Source: Streptomyces longispororuber (GTDB lineage: Bacteria > Actinomycetota > Actinomycetes > Streptomycetales > Streptomycetaceae). Taken from it: DNA of 33,053 nt. Position 1 is the first letter of the stretch, and each line of letters begins with the position of its first letter. A model generated the notes under the pieces. The model had not been told where the DNA came from. It did not search any database and was given only the letters and a program-made list of their open reading frames with translations. Location: contig NZ_JAMOLN010000117.1 of NCBI RefSeq assembly GCF_024448165.1, positions 1-33,053 of the forward strand. The letters are read 5' to 3'. The translations under genes were made by a program, and so were the position numbers. Below, piece by piece: positions 7,876 to 15,183 of the stretch.

Positions 7876-7906
7876 GCTGACCGGAAGCGGAATCCGTTCC
7901 CTCACT
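7871..7906 (+). terminator. Imperfect hairpin after the GH84 gene
   Basis: AGTGAG (7871-7876, overlapping the stop) pairs with CTCACT (7901-7906). Inside it, GGAA-CGGA pairs with TCCG-TTCC with small bulges. It is a plausible but imperfect terminator before the PadR promoter. Confidence 0.35.
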
Positions 7907-7926
7907 TGTCCTGCCGCACGCGCCGC

Positions 7927-7958
7927 TATGTACTCAGTACATATACGCGGTACATAAT
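7927..7958 (+). promoter_or_regulatory. PadR operator overlapping a leaderless promoter
   Basis: TATGTACTCAGTACATA (7927-7943) is a perfect inverted repeat with 7-bp arms and a 3-bp centre. A third half site, GTACATA, starts at 7950. The -10-like CATAAT (7953-7958) lies 7 nt before the ATG at 7966. The palindrome covers the -35 and spacer region. ATGT...ACAT is the usual core of PadR-family operators, so autorepression is likely. Confidence 0.65.
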
Positions 7959-7965
7959 GATCGTC

Positions 7966-8508
7966 ATGAGCACCCGCCACGTCCTGCTGGGACTGCTCGC
8001 CGCCGGTCCGCGCCACGGCTACGACCTCAAGCGCCGGCACGACGAACGGTTCCCGCAGGCCCGCCCCCTCGCCTACGCGCAGGTCTACACGACCCTGCAG
8101 CGCCTGGTCCGCGACGGACTGGTGGAGGTCGACGGCACGGACTCCGACGGCGGCCCCGAGCGCACCCTGTACCGGGCCACCGACGACGGGACGGCCGAAC
8201 TCCTCGGCTGGGCGGGGGAGATCACCCCGCCCGCGCCGCACGTCGCCAACGAGATCTTCGCCAAGGTCGTCGTCTCCATCCTGGTCGCCGACCAGGGCGC
8301 GGACCCCGCCGCACACCTGCTGGCCCAGCGGGCCGCGCACATGGCCCGGATGCGCGAACTCACCGCGGTGAAGAGCGATCCGGGCGCCGACCTCACCACC
8401 GTCCTCTCCGCCGACTACGCCCTCGTCCACCTCGACGCCGATCTGCGCTGGATGACCACCACCGCCGCCCGGCTCACCACCCTGACCGCGGAGGTCACCG
8501 CAGCATGA
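7966..8508 (+). CDS. PadR-family transcriptional regulator
   Basis: A 180-residue protein starting MSTRHVLLGLLAAGPRHGYDLKRRHDE, the standard PadR N-terminal winged helix. It continues with AQVYTTLQRLVRDGLVEV and the wing TLYRATDDG. A C-terminal helical dimerisation arm (about 105-180) makes it a PadR-s2-like protein. The ATG at 7966 is preferred because the conserved domain starts there and a -10 box lies 7 nt upstream. Two in-frame starts at 7906 and 7957 would lie in or before the operator. It overlaps the next gene by ATGA (8505-8508), so it is cotranscribed with the ABC exporter and probably represses it until a toxic ligand binds. Confidence 0.9.
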   Translation: MSTRHVLLGLLAAGPRHGYDLKRRHDERFPQARPLAYAQVYTTLQRLVRDGLVEVDGTDSDGGPERTLYRATDDGTAELLGWAGEITPPAPHVANEIFAKVVVSILVADQGADPAAHLLAQRAAHMARMRELTAVKSDPGADLTTVLSADYALVHLDADLRWMTTTAARLTTLTAEVTAA

Positions 8509-9197
8509 GCACACTCCTGACCGCCGAGGGGCTCACCAAGTCCTACGGCAGGACGCCCGCGCTCCGCGGCGCCCACGTCGACGTCCGCCCCGGGGAGATC
8601 CTCGCCGTGACGGGCGCGAGCGGCAGCGGCAAGTCGACGCTGCTGCACTGCCTGGCCGGCATCGTCCGCCCCGACCAGGGCTCGGTGACGTACCAGGGCG
8701 ACCGGCTCGACGCACTCGACGAGGAGCGGCTGAGCGAGCTGCGCCGCACCGACTTCGGGGTCGTCTTCCAGTTCGGCCAGCTCATCCCGGAGCTGAGCGC
8801 CCTGGACAACGTCGCCCTGCCGCTGCTGCTCGCCGGCCGGTCGCGCACGGCGGCCCGGACGGAGGCCGACGCGTGGCTTGAGCGGTTCGGGGTGCGCGGC
8901 GGGCGCGAGCTGCGTCCCGGCGAACTGAGCGGCGGACAGAACCAGCGGGTCGCGCTCGCCCGGGCCCTGGTGACCGAGCCGAAGGTCGTCTTCGCCGACG
9001 AGCCGACCGGCGCCCTCGACTCCCTCGCCACCGAACAGGTCCTCACCTCCCTGGTCCACACCACGCGCGAGACGCACACGGCGGTGGTCCTGGTGACGCA
9101 CGAGGCGCAGGTGGCGGCGTACGCGGACCGGGAGGTGTGCCTGCAGGACGGGGTGGTGCAGGAGACCTCCGTGGCCATGACGGCGGTGCAGCGGTGA
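8505..9197 (+). CDS. ABC transporter ATP-binding protein (MacB/LolD type)
   Basis: 230 residues. Walker A is GASGSGKST (37-45), the signature is LSGGQ (141-145), Walker B is VVFADE (161-166) and the H-loop is H199. The signature continues as QNQRVALARAL. Size and motifs fit the short ATPases that pair with FtsX-type permeases for drug, peptide or lipoprotein handling. It energises the permease encoded next. Start and stop both overlap the neighbours (ATGA upstream, GTGA downstream), indicating a tightly coupled three-gene operon under the PadR protein. The substrate is unknown. Confidence 0.92.
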   Translation: MSTLLTAEGLTKSYGRTPALRGAHVDVRPGEILAVTGASGSGKSTLLHCLAGIVRPDQGSVTYQGDRLDALDEERLSELRRTDFGVVFQFGQLIPELSALDNVALPLLLAGRSRTAARTEADAWLERFGVRGGRELRPGELSGGQNQRVALARALVTEPKVVFADEPTGALDSLATEQVLTSLVHTTRETHTAVVLVTHEAQVAAYADREVCLQDGVVQETSVAMTAVQR

Positions 9198-10546
9198 GCC
9201 TCTCCTCCGATCTGCGGCTCGCCTGGCTGCTCACCCGCGGCGCCGACCGGCTGGAGCGGCGCCGGGCCGCCCTGACCGCCGTGGGGGCGGCCGGGGCGAC
9301 CGGGTTCGCGACGGCGGCGGTCGCGCTGACGAGCCTGCGCGGGCAGGTCGCGTTCTCGTACGGGTACGGCCTGCTGAACCAGCCGGGCACCCGGCAGGGC
9401 ATCATCGCCGGGCTGCTCCTCCTGCTGGTCCCGGTGCTCGGCTTCCTCGGCCAGTGCGCCCGGATCGGCGCCGTCCACCGGGACCGGCGGCTCGCGGCCC
9501 TGCGGCTCGCGGGGGCCGGGCCGAAGCGGGTGCGGCGGATCGCGGCCCTGGAGGCGGGGCTCGCCTGCCTGGTGGGCGCGGCCGCCGGATACGCCGTGTT
9601 CGCGGTGGCCGCGCTGAGCCTGGACCGGGCGGCGGACCCGCTCGCCTGGCTGGGCGCCGCGGTGGTGGCCCTGACGATCCCGGTGCTCGGCGTCCTGGTG
9701 AGCGCGCTCGCGCTGCGCCGGGTCATCGCCTCGCCGCTCGGGCACGTGCGGCGGGAGCGGCCGCGGCGCGGGCCCGGGGTGCTCGCGGGGCTGCTGCTGC
9801 CGGCGCTGGTGGTCGTCGTCGGGGCGGCCCTGATCATGACGCAGGGCTCCCGGTCGGGCAGCGCGGCCCTGCCGATGTCCATCCTCGGCACCGTGGTGCT
9901 GACCGGCACGGGCGCCATCTGGGTCGCCGGGGCGTCGGCGAAGGCGATCGGGCGGCGGCTGGCCGCACGCGCCGAGCGGGCCGACGTGCTCATCGCGGCG
10001 CACCGCCTCCAGGCGGACCCGTGGGCGGCGTCCCGCAGCCACGCGGCGGTCGTCCTCGTCACGGTCGTCGGCGTCGCCACCGCCGGGATCGGGCAGATCC
10101 TCGTCGAGGGACTGCACGAGCAGCAGCGCCTGGGGACGATGGGCGAGTCCATCGCGTACTACACCTTCGGCCTCGGCCTGACCGCCACGGCCATCGGGAT
10201 CGCCCTGCTGATCAGCCTGGCCGGGCTCGCCGTGGGCACCGCCGAGTCGCTGTCCTCGCGGCGCCGGGCGCTCGCCGCGCAGTCCGCCGCCGGGGTGCCG
10301 CGCCGGGTCCTGTCCCGCACGCTGCTCCTGGAGACGGCGCTGCCGCTGGCCCCCGCCCTGGTCCTGGCGACGGCGGGCGGCACCGTGATCCACTCCGCGT
10401 ACGCGATCGCCCTGAACCGGTCCGTCCCGGTCGTGCTGCCGCTCCTGGTCCCGGTCCTCGTCTACGCGGCCTGCCTGCTGGCGGCGGCGACGGCCCTGCC
10501 GCTGCTGCACCGCTCGGCCCGGCCGGACCGGCTGCGGGTGGCCTGA
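9194..10546 (+). CDS. FtsX-like ABC transporter permease
   Basis: The GTG at 9194 overlaps the ATPase stop and gives 450 residues. The protein is mostly hydrophobic with about eight membrane segments, in two halves. Each half carries an FtsX-type cytoplasmic loop: RDRRLAALRLAGAGPKRVRR near residue 97, and SSRRRALAAQSAAGVPRRVL in the second half. There is no large extracellular domain, unlike MacB. It forms the membrane part of the exporter with the preceding ATPase. The gene ends 14 bp before a strong hairpin. The family is clear; the substrate is not. Confidence 0.88.
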   Translation: MSLSSDLRLAWLLTRGADRLERRRAALTAVGAAGATGFATAAVALTSLRGQVAFSYGYGLLNQPGTRQGIIAGLLLLLVPVLGFLGQCARIGAVHRDRRLAALRLAGAGPKRVRRIAALEAGLACLVGAAAGYAVFAVAALSLDRAADPLAWLGAAVVALTIPVLGVLVSALALRRVIASPLGHVRRERPRRGPGVLAGLLLPALVVVVGAALIMTQGSRSGSAALPMSILGTVVLTGTGAIWVAGASAKAIGRRLAARAERADVLIAAHRLQADPWAASRSHAAVVLVTVVGVATAGIGQILVEGLHEQQRLGTMGESIAYYTFGLGLTATAIGIALLISLAGLAVGTAESLSSRRRALAAQSAAGVPRRVLSRTLLLETALPLAPALVLATAGGTVIHSAYAIALNRSVPVVLPLLVPVLVYAACLLAAATALPLLHRSARPDRLRVA

Positions 10547-10559
10547 CGGCCGTGGGAGC

Positions 10560-10606
10560 ACGAGAGCGGGGGCGCGGGAGAAGATCTCCCGCGCCCCCGC
10601 TCTCGT
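10560..10606. terminator. Bidirectional terminator between converging genes
   Basis: A perfect 21-bp stem (10560-10580 with 10586-10606) and a 5-nt loop. It sits between the 3' ends of the permease gene (plus) and the mscS gene (minus), so it probably stops both transcripts. Confidence 0.85.
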
Positions 10607-10621
10607 AGCGGCCGGGCGGCT

Positions 10622-11680
10622 CTACTTCGACAGGTTCGCCGGCGGTATCGGCGACGCGGCCAGCGACTGCGGTGACGTCGTCGACGCGTACGCGGACGGC
10701 GCCGACATGCCGGCCGTCGGGTCCGCGGCGGCCTCGGCCTCCGCCTGGGCGGGCAGCCCGCCGACGATCCGGATGCCGGCCTCGTCGAAGGCCCGCTTGA
10801 TGCGCCAGCGCAGCTCGCGCTCGACGGTCAGGGCCTTGCCCGGCATGGTCTTGGCGGAGACCCGCACCACCATCGAGTCGAGCAGCACGCTGTCCAGGCC
10901 GAGCACCTCGACCGGGCCCCACAGCATCTCGTTCCACGGCTCGGCCTTGCTCATGGCCTCGCCGGCCTCGGCGAGCACGGCCTTCACCTTGTCGAGGTCC
11001 TCGTCGGAGCGGACGGTGACGTCGACGCCGGCGGTGGCCCAGCCCTGGGACAGGTTGCCGATCCGCTTGACCTCGCCGTTGCGCACGTACCAGATCTCGC
11101 CGTTGTCGCCGCGCAGCTTGGTGACGCGCAGCCCGACCTCGATGACCTCGCCGGAGGCGACGCCCGCGTCGATGGTGTCGCCGACGCCGTACTGGTCCTC
11201 CAGGATCATGAAGACGCCGGACAGGAAGTCGGTGACGAGGTTGCGGGCGCCGAAGCCGATGGCGACACCGGCGACACCGGCCGAGGCCAGCAGCGGCGCC
11301 AGATTGATCTCGAACGTGCCGAGGATCATCAGCGCGGCCGTGCCGAGGATCACGAACGACGCCACCGAGCGCAGCACGCTGCCGATGGCCTGCGAGCGCT
11401 GCCTGCGCCGCTCCACGTTGACCAGCAGGCCGCCGAGCGCGGTGCCGTCCACGGCCTGCACGGTGCGGTTCATGCGCTCGATCAGTTTGGTGATCGCCCG
11501 CCGGATGGCGACCCGCAGCACGGCGGCGATGACGACGATCAGGACGATCCGCAGACCGATGCCCAGCCAGGTCGACCAGTTCTGCTCGACCCAGCTGGCG
11601 GCCTGACCGGCCTGCTCCTGGGCGTCCTTGAGTGTGGGCTGTTCATTGCCGCCGGCAGCCGACAGGACGGACAAGATCAC
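10622..11680 (-). CDS. MscS-family small-conductance mechanosensitive channel
   Basis: 352 residues from a GTG at 11680 with GGAGG 8 nt upstream. Predicted membrane helices are at about 39-59, 103-122 and 126-160. The third contains the family pore and beta-domain entry: LLASAGVAGVAIGFGARNL, then TDFLSGVFMILEDQYGVGDTI. The cytoplasmic beta and alpha/beta domains follow, ending near residue 310, with a low-complexity Ala/Ser/Pro tail. It releases solutes on hypo-osmotic shock. It stands alone, facing the exporter operon. Confidence 0.92.
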   Translation of the reverse strand: MILSVLSAAGGNEQPTLKDAQEQAGQAASWVEQNWSTWLGIGLRIVLIVVIAAVLRVAIRRAITKLIERMNRTVQAVDGTALGGLLVNVERRRQRSQAIGSVLRSVASFVILGTAALMILGTFEINLAPLLASAGVAGVAIGFGARNLVTDFLSGVFMILEDQYGVGDTIDAGVASGEVIEVGLRVTKLRGDNGEIWYVRNGEVKRIGNLSQGWATAGVDVTVRSDEDLDKVKAVLAEAGEAMSKAEPWNEMLWGPVEVLGLDSVLLDSMVVRVSAKTMPGKALTVERELRWRIKRAFDEAGIRIVGGLPAQAEAEAAADPTAGMSAPSAYASTTSPQSLAASPIPPANLSK

Positions 11681-11989
11681 GGCAGGTACCTCCAGGCGTA
11701 GCCATCTGCCCGCCTCGGGGGGACGCGGCTCGGGGTCAGTGCGGGCAGGCCCACCACACTAACGGGGCATCGTGTGTGGACCGTTGTCACGTTCGAAGGA
11801 GAGACCGTGCTCACCCCGTGCCCACCCGGGTCTCGCCCGGGTCGCCGCGGGGCAAGAAGGAGATGTGGTCGAAAACACTTCAAGGCCGTTACGCGGACAT
11901 GGTGGCGCCATGACCAGCCATGAGGGGAGACTGACTACGAGATCGTCCCGGCGCGAGCCACGCGCCGCCGGCGTACAAGGAGGCATTCC
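11681..11989. other. Intergenic region between mscS and the HNH gene
   Basis: About 310 bp between divergent genes, which should contain both promoters. A 38-codon frame from a GTG at 11807 to a TGA at 11921-11923 has GAAGGAGAG just before it but encodes only an Arg-rich, unrecognised peptide. It is recorded here and not called a gene. The HNH ribosome site AAGGAGG lies at 11978-11984. Nothing else is recognised. Confidence 0.4.
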
Positions 11990-12526
11990 GTGCCGCATGT
12001 CCTGGTCCTCAACGCGTCGTACGAGCCCCTCGGCGTCGTACCGCTCCGCCGCGCGCTCGTACTCGTCCTCGAGAACAAGGCCACGTGCCTCGAGGAGTCC
12101 GGCGCCTTCATGCACAGCGCGACACGTACCGTCCCCGCACCCAGCGTGGTCCGCCTCAAGCGGTTCGTCCGGGTCCCTTACCGGGGGCCCGTTCCACTGA
12201 CCCGGCGTGCGCTGTTCGCCCGTGACGGCGGCCGGTGCATGTACTGCGGTGGCGTCGCAACCAGCGTCGACCACGTCATCCCGCGCAGCCGCGGGGGTCA
12301 GCACGTCTGGGACAACGTGGTGGCGTCGTGCCGCCGCTGCAACCACACGAAGGCCGACCGCCACCTGGTGGAGATCGGCTGGCGACTGCGCCACAAACCG
12401 GCTCCGCCGTCGGGCCTGGCCTGGCGCATCATCGGGACCGGACATAGGGACCCGCGCTGGCTGCCCTACTTGCAGCCGTTCGGCGCGGACGAGGCACTGG
12501 CCCGGATCGAAGGCGTCTCCGCCTGA
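11990..12526 (+). CDS. HNH endonuclease family protein
   Basis: 178 residues from a GTG at 11990 with AAGGAGG about 6 nt upstream. The core runs from residue 80. Zinc-binding pairs are C83-x2-C86 and C114-x2-C117, the catalytic DH is at 94-95 (SVDHVIPRSRGG), N109 follows, and CNHTK is at 117-121. This is the single-domain actinobacterial HNH protein with a conserved N-terminal VLVLNASYEPLGV segment. It is expected to bind or cut DNA. Its in-vivo role is unclear and there is no phage or restriction context here. A strong hairpin follows the stop. Confidence 0.9.
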   Translation: MPHVLVLNASYEPLGVVPLRRALVLVLENKATCLEESGAFMHSATRTVPAPSVVRLKRFVRVPYRGPVPLTRRALFARDGGRCMYCGGVATSVDHVIPRSRGGQHVWDNVVASCRRCNHTKADRHLVEIGWRLRHKPAPPSGLAWRIIGTGHRDPRWLPYLQPFGADEALARIEGVSA

Positions 12527-12563
12527 TCTTCGATCCGGGTCTTTGCGTATCGGACCGGCACGT

Positions 12564-12601
12564 CCGGTGGCCGCCCGCGCGGGTGCGCGGGCGGCCACCG
12601 G
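12564..12601 (+). terminator. Terminator after the HNH gene
   Basis: A perfect 17-bp GC-rich stem (12564-12580 with 12585-12601) and a 4-nt GGGT loop. It separates the HNH gene from the aldo/keto reductase and argues against any start of the latter inside it or right at its edge. Confidence 0.8.
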
Positions 12602-12635
12602 CGTGACTCCTGCCACGAAAGGGCTGAGGACCGCG

Positions 12636-13493
12636 GTGACACGGACCACGTTCGCGATCGGTGGGGACCTGGAGGTGCGCCGGCTCGGGTTCGGCGCGAT
12701 GCACCTGCCGACCGAACCGGAAGAGGCGCGGGCGGCCGCCGTCGCGGTGGCGCGGCGCGCGGTCGAGCTGGGCGTCACCCTGATCGACACCGCCCACATG
12801 TACGGGGGCGGCGGGGCCAACGAGGAACTCCTCGCCGAGGCCCTCCACCCGTACCCGGACGGGCTGTTGATCACCACCAAGGTCGGCATCGCCCGCTCGG
12901 CCGGATCCGGCGAGTGGGAGCTGGACGGGCGGCCCGAGGTACTGCGCGACCAGGTGGAGCAGGCGCTGCGCCGGCTCCGCGTCGAGCGGATCGAGCTGCT
13001 CCAGCTGCACCGCATCGACCCGAGGACCCCGCTCGCCGACCAGCTCGGCACGCTGGCGGAGCTGCGGGCCGAGGGCAAGGTCGGCCGGATCGGACTGTCC
13101 GAGGTGACGGTCGACGAGCTGGCGGAGGCACGGAAGCTGATCGACGTGGCGAGCGTGCAGAACCGCTACAACCTCCTCGACCGCGAGCACGAGCCCGTGC
13201 TCGACGCGTGCACGGCGGCCGGCATCGCGTTCCTGCCCTGGCGCACGGTCGCCTGGGGAGACGCGGGAGCGCGGGCCGAGGTCGCCGCCGTGGCCGCCGA
13301 ACTGGACGCCACCCCCACCCAGGTGGCCCTCGCCTGGCTCCTCGCCCACTCCCCCGCCGTCCTCCCGATCCCCGGCACCGCGCACGTCGGCCACCTGGAG
13401 GAGAACGTCGCGGCGGCCGGCCTCGAGCTGACCCCCGCCCAGCGCGCACGGCTCGACGGGCTCGGCGATACCGCCAACGGGGCCCAGGCGTAG
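12636..13493 (+). CDS. Aldo/keto reductase
   Basis: 285 residues from a GTG at 12636 with GAGGA 5 nt upstream. The AKR tetrad is visible: D51 and Y56 (LIDTAHMYGGG), K82 (ITTKVG) and H125 (LLQLHRID). The NADPH-binding end is PIPGTAHVGHLEENVAAAG near the C-terminus. It should reduce aldehydes or ketones with NADPH in the cytoplasm. The substrate is unknown. An alternative GTG at 12603 sits directly against the terminator stem and lacks a ribosome site, so it is rejected. Confidence 0.9.
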   Translation: MTRTTFAIGGDLEVRRLGFGAMHLPTEPEEARAAAVAVARRAVELGVTLIDTAHMYGGGGANEELLAEALHPYPDGLLITTKVGIARSAGSGEWELDGRPEVLRDQVEQALRRLRVERIELLQLHRIDPRTPLADQLGTLAELRAEGKVGRIGLSEVTVDELAEARKLIDVASVQNRYNLLDREHEPVLDACTAAGIAFLPWRTVAWGDAGARAEVAAVAAELDATPTQVALAWLLAHSPAVLPIPGTAHVGHLEENVAAAGLELTPAQRARLDGLGDTANGAQA

Positions 13494-13546
13494 GGCCGTT
13501 GGTCATGCCGGGCCAGGTGTCGACCGGCGTTCGCCGTATCCGTCCG

Positions 13547-13552
13547 TAGCAT
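13547..13552 (+). promoter_or_regulatory. Probable -10 box of a leaderless promoter
   Basis: TAGCAT ends 6 nt before the ATG at 13559. No separate Shine-Dalgarno sequence is present, apart from a G run touching the ATG. No good -35 is seen, so support is modest. Confidence 0.35.
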
Positions 13553-13558
13553 CGGGGG

Positions 13559-14170
13559 ATGACCTTCGACGACATCCCCACGACGACCCTCGCCGACCTC
13601 CTGGGCCGGGCGCAGGTCATGGATCTCGGTGTCCGCTCCCTGTATGCGCCGGTCCCGCACCTCGCGGGGCCCGCCTTCACGGTCCGCTGCGTGCCCGGCG
13701 ACAACCTGATGCTGCACGCCGCGATCCACCGCGCCCCGGCCGGTTCGGTGATCGTCGTCGAGTCCGGCGACGTCGACTTCGCGCTCGCCGGCGGCAACGT
13801 GTGCGCGGTCGCCCAGCGGCGCGGTGTCGCCGGGTTCGTGCTCGACGGGGTGATCCGGGACATCGGCGAGGTGCGCGCGTCGGGGTTCCCGGTGTTCGGG
13901 CGCGGGGTCGTGCCGATCCCGGGTACGAAGAAGGCGGTGGCGCCCCTGGGTGAACCGGTGCGCTGCGGCGGGGTGACCGTGCGCGCGGGCGACGTGGTCG
14001 TGGCCGACGAGGACGGCGTCGTGGTGGTCCCGCAGGACCGCGCCGGCCAGGTCGTCGCCGACGCCCGGGCCAAGCTCGCCGCGGAGTCCGCCGAGACGCT
14101 CGACGCGTGGGAGGCGGCGCATCGGGCGAAGATCGAGAAGGCGCTCGGCGAGGGCGGCTTCACCGGGTGA
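13559..14170 (+). CDS. RraA-like / HMG-aldolase family protein
   Basis: 203 residues. The family core is GGN (78-80) and DGVIRD (96-101), where R100 and D101 are the substrate-binding and catalytic pair in class II HMG/CHA aldolases. VPGDNLMLHAA and VVADEDGVVVVP are also typical. Such proteins are either metal-dependent 4-hydroxy-4-methyl-2-oxoglutarate aldolases / oxaloacetate decarboxylases or RNase E inhibitors (RraA). The intact active-site Arg-Asp favours an enzyme, but E. coli RraA keeps similar residues, so the role is open. It is followed after 21 bp by an alpha/beta hydrolase, likely in the same transcript. Confidence 0.82.
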   Translation: MTFDDIPTTTLADLLGRAQVMDLGVRSLYAPVPHLAGPAFTVRCVPGDNLMLHAAIHRAPAGSVIVVESGDVDFALAGGNVCAVAQRRGVAGFVLDGVIRDIGEVRASGFPVFGRGVVPIPGTKKAVAPLGEPVRCGGVTVRAGDVVVADEDGVVVVPQDRAGQVVADARAKLAAESAETLDAWEAAHRAKIEKALGEGGFTG

Positions 14171-14191
14171 GGAAGGGCTGGTGGTGCGTTG

Positions 14192-15073
14192 ATGGGTGAG
14201 CGGACGGTGGTGGCGAACGGCGTCCGGATCCGCGTCGAGTCGTTCGGCGATCCGGCCGACCCGCCGCTCCTGCTCGTCATGGGGAACGGCGCGTCCATGC
14301 TCTGGTGGGACGAGGGGTTCTGCCGGACGCTCGCCGGTGGCGGGCGGTTCGTCGTCCGGTACGACCAGCGGGACACCGGGCGCTCCGTGACGTATCCGGT
14401 GGGGCGGCCGGGGTACACCGGCGCCGATCTCGTCGACGACGCCGCCGGTGTGCTCGACGCGTACGGCCTCCCCGCCGCGCACGTCATGGGCGTCTCCGGG
14501 GGCGGCGGCGTCGCGCAGCTGCTCGCCCTCGACCATCCCGGGCGGGTGCTCTCGCTCGTCCTGATGAGCACAACCGCCGCCGTGCCGGACGGCGGGGGAC
14601 GCGAACTGCCGCCGCCCAGCGAGGAGTTCGGCCGCTTCGTCGCCACCGCACGGGTCGACTGGACCGACGAGGCCTCCGTCGTCGACCACCTCGTGGCCTA
14701 CGAGCGGGTGCTCACCGGCACCGAGCGGCCCTTCGACGAGGCGGCGGCCCGCGACCTCGTCCGCCGGGACGTCGCACGGGCCCGGGACTTCCCCGCCGTA
14801 CAGAACCACGATCTGCTCTCCGACGGCGCCGGCGACGGCAGCGGCAGCGACGGGCGCCACCGGAGCCGCGGGTCCCTCTCCTCGATCGCCGTGCCCACCC
14901 TCGTCGTCCACGGCACCGCCGACCCCCTGTTCCCCGTCGAGCACGGCTCCGCCCTCGCGGAGCGGATTCCGGGGGCCGGGTTCCTGCCGCTCACGGGCGC
15001 CGGGCACGGACTGCACCGCCCCGACCTGGCGGTCGTCGCCCGCGCGGTCCTCGCGCACACCGGCCGGAAGTAA
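14192..15073 (+). CDS. Alpha/beta hydrolase
   Basis: 293 residues from the ATG at 14192. An in-frame TTG directly before it is a possible alternative, and GAGGAAGG lies about 15 nt upstream. The nucleophile elbow is GVSGGG with S102. The acid Asp lies in VVHGTADPLFP and the catalytic His in GAGHGLHRPD near the C-terminus. The oxyanion region is LLVMGNGASMLWW. It resembles the aclacinomycin-methylesterase / proline iminopeptidase-like group of actinobacterial hydrolases. A Gly/Ser/Asp-rich, low-complexity stretch around residues 210-225 is probably a loop. The substrate is unknown. Confidence 0.85.
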   Translation: MGERTVVANGVRIRVESFGDPADPPLLLVMGNGASMLWWDEGFCRTLAGGGRFVVRYDQRDTGRSVTYPVGRPGYTGADLVDDAAGVLDAYGLPAAHVMGVSGGGGVAQLLALDHPGRVLSLVLMSTTAAVPDGGGRELPPPSEEFGRFVATARVDWTDEASVVDHLVAYERVLTGTERPFDEAAARDLVRRDVARARDFPAVQNHDLLSDGAGDGSGSDGRHRSRGSLSSIAVPTLVVHGTADPLFPVEHGSALAERIPGAGFLPLTGAGHGLHRPDLAVVARAVLAHTGRK

Positions 15074-15090
15074 CGAGTTGGTTGCCCAGA

Positions 15091-15111
15091 GGGCGTCCCC
15101 TATTGACGCCC
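15091..15111 (+). terminator. Short hairpin after the hydrolase gene
   Basis: A perfect 7-bp stem GGGCGTC/GACGCCC with a 7-nt loop, 17 nt after the hydrolase stop. It overlaps the -35 box of the csn promoter, so a terminator role is only moderately likely. Confidence 0.4.
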
Positions 15112-15132
15112 CCGTCACGAGCGACTTACGTT
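15103..15132 (+). promoter_or_regulatory. Promoter of the csn operon
   Basis: TTGACG (15103-15108), an 18-bp spacer and TACGTT (15127-15132) form a good housekeeping promoter. Predicted transcription start is near 15139-15141, just before the operator. Confidence 0.65.
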
Positions 15133-15144
15133 CCTCGCACCCAA

Positions 15145-15159
15145 TAGGAAACTTTCCTA
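15145..15159. promoter_or_regulatory. CsnR-type palindromic operator
   Basis: TAGGAAACTTTCCTA is a perfect palindrome with 7-bp arms around a central C. It lies just downstream of the predicted start point and upstream of the ROK gene. From memory it matches the AGGAAA/TTTCCT operator described for CsnR of S. lividans. No second copy was seen in the window. Confidence 0.8.
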
Positions 15160-15183
15160 ACAGTGCTTGCGAGGAGGCAGGTC

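Noticed and set aside
4633..8514. A 1293-codon open frame on the minus strand across the GH84 gene
   Set aside because: It is antisense to a gene with signal peptide and clear domains; long empty frames are common in GC-rich DNA. Its translation is low-complexity Arg/Gly/Val without recognisable domains.
12603..12635. Earlier GTG start for the aldo/keto reductase
   Set aside because: It directly abuts the terminator stem of the HNH gene and has no ribosome site, while GAGGA precedes the GTG at 12636.
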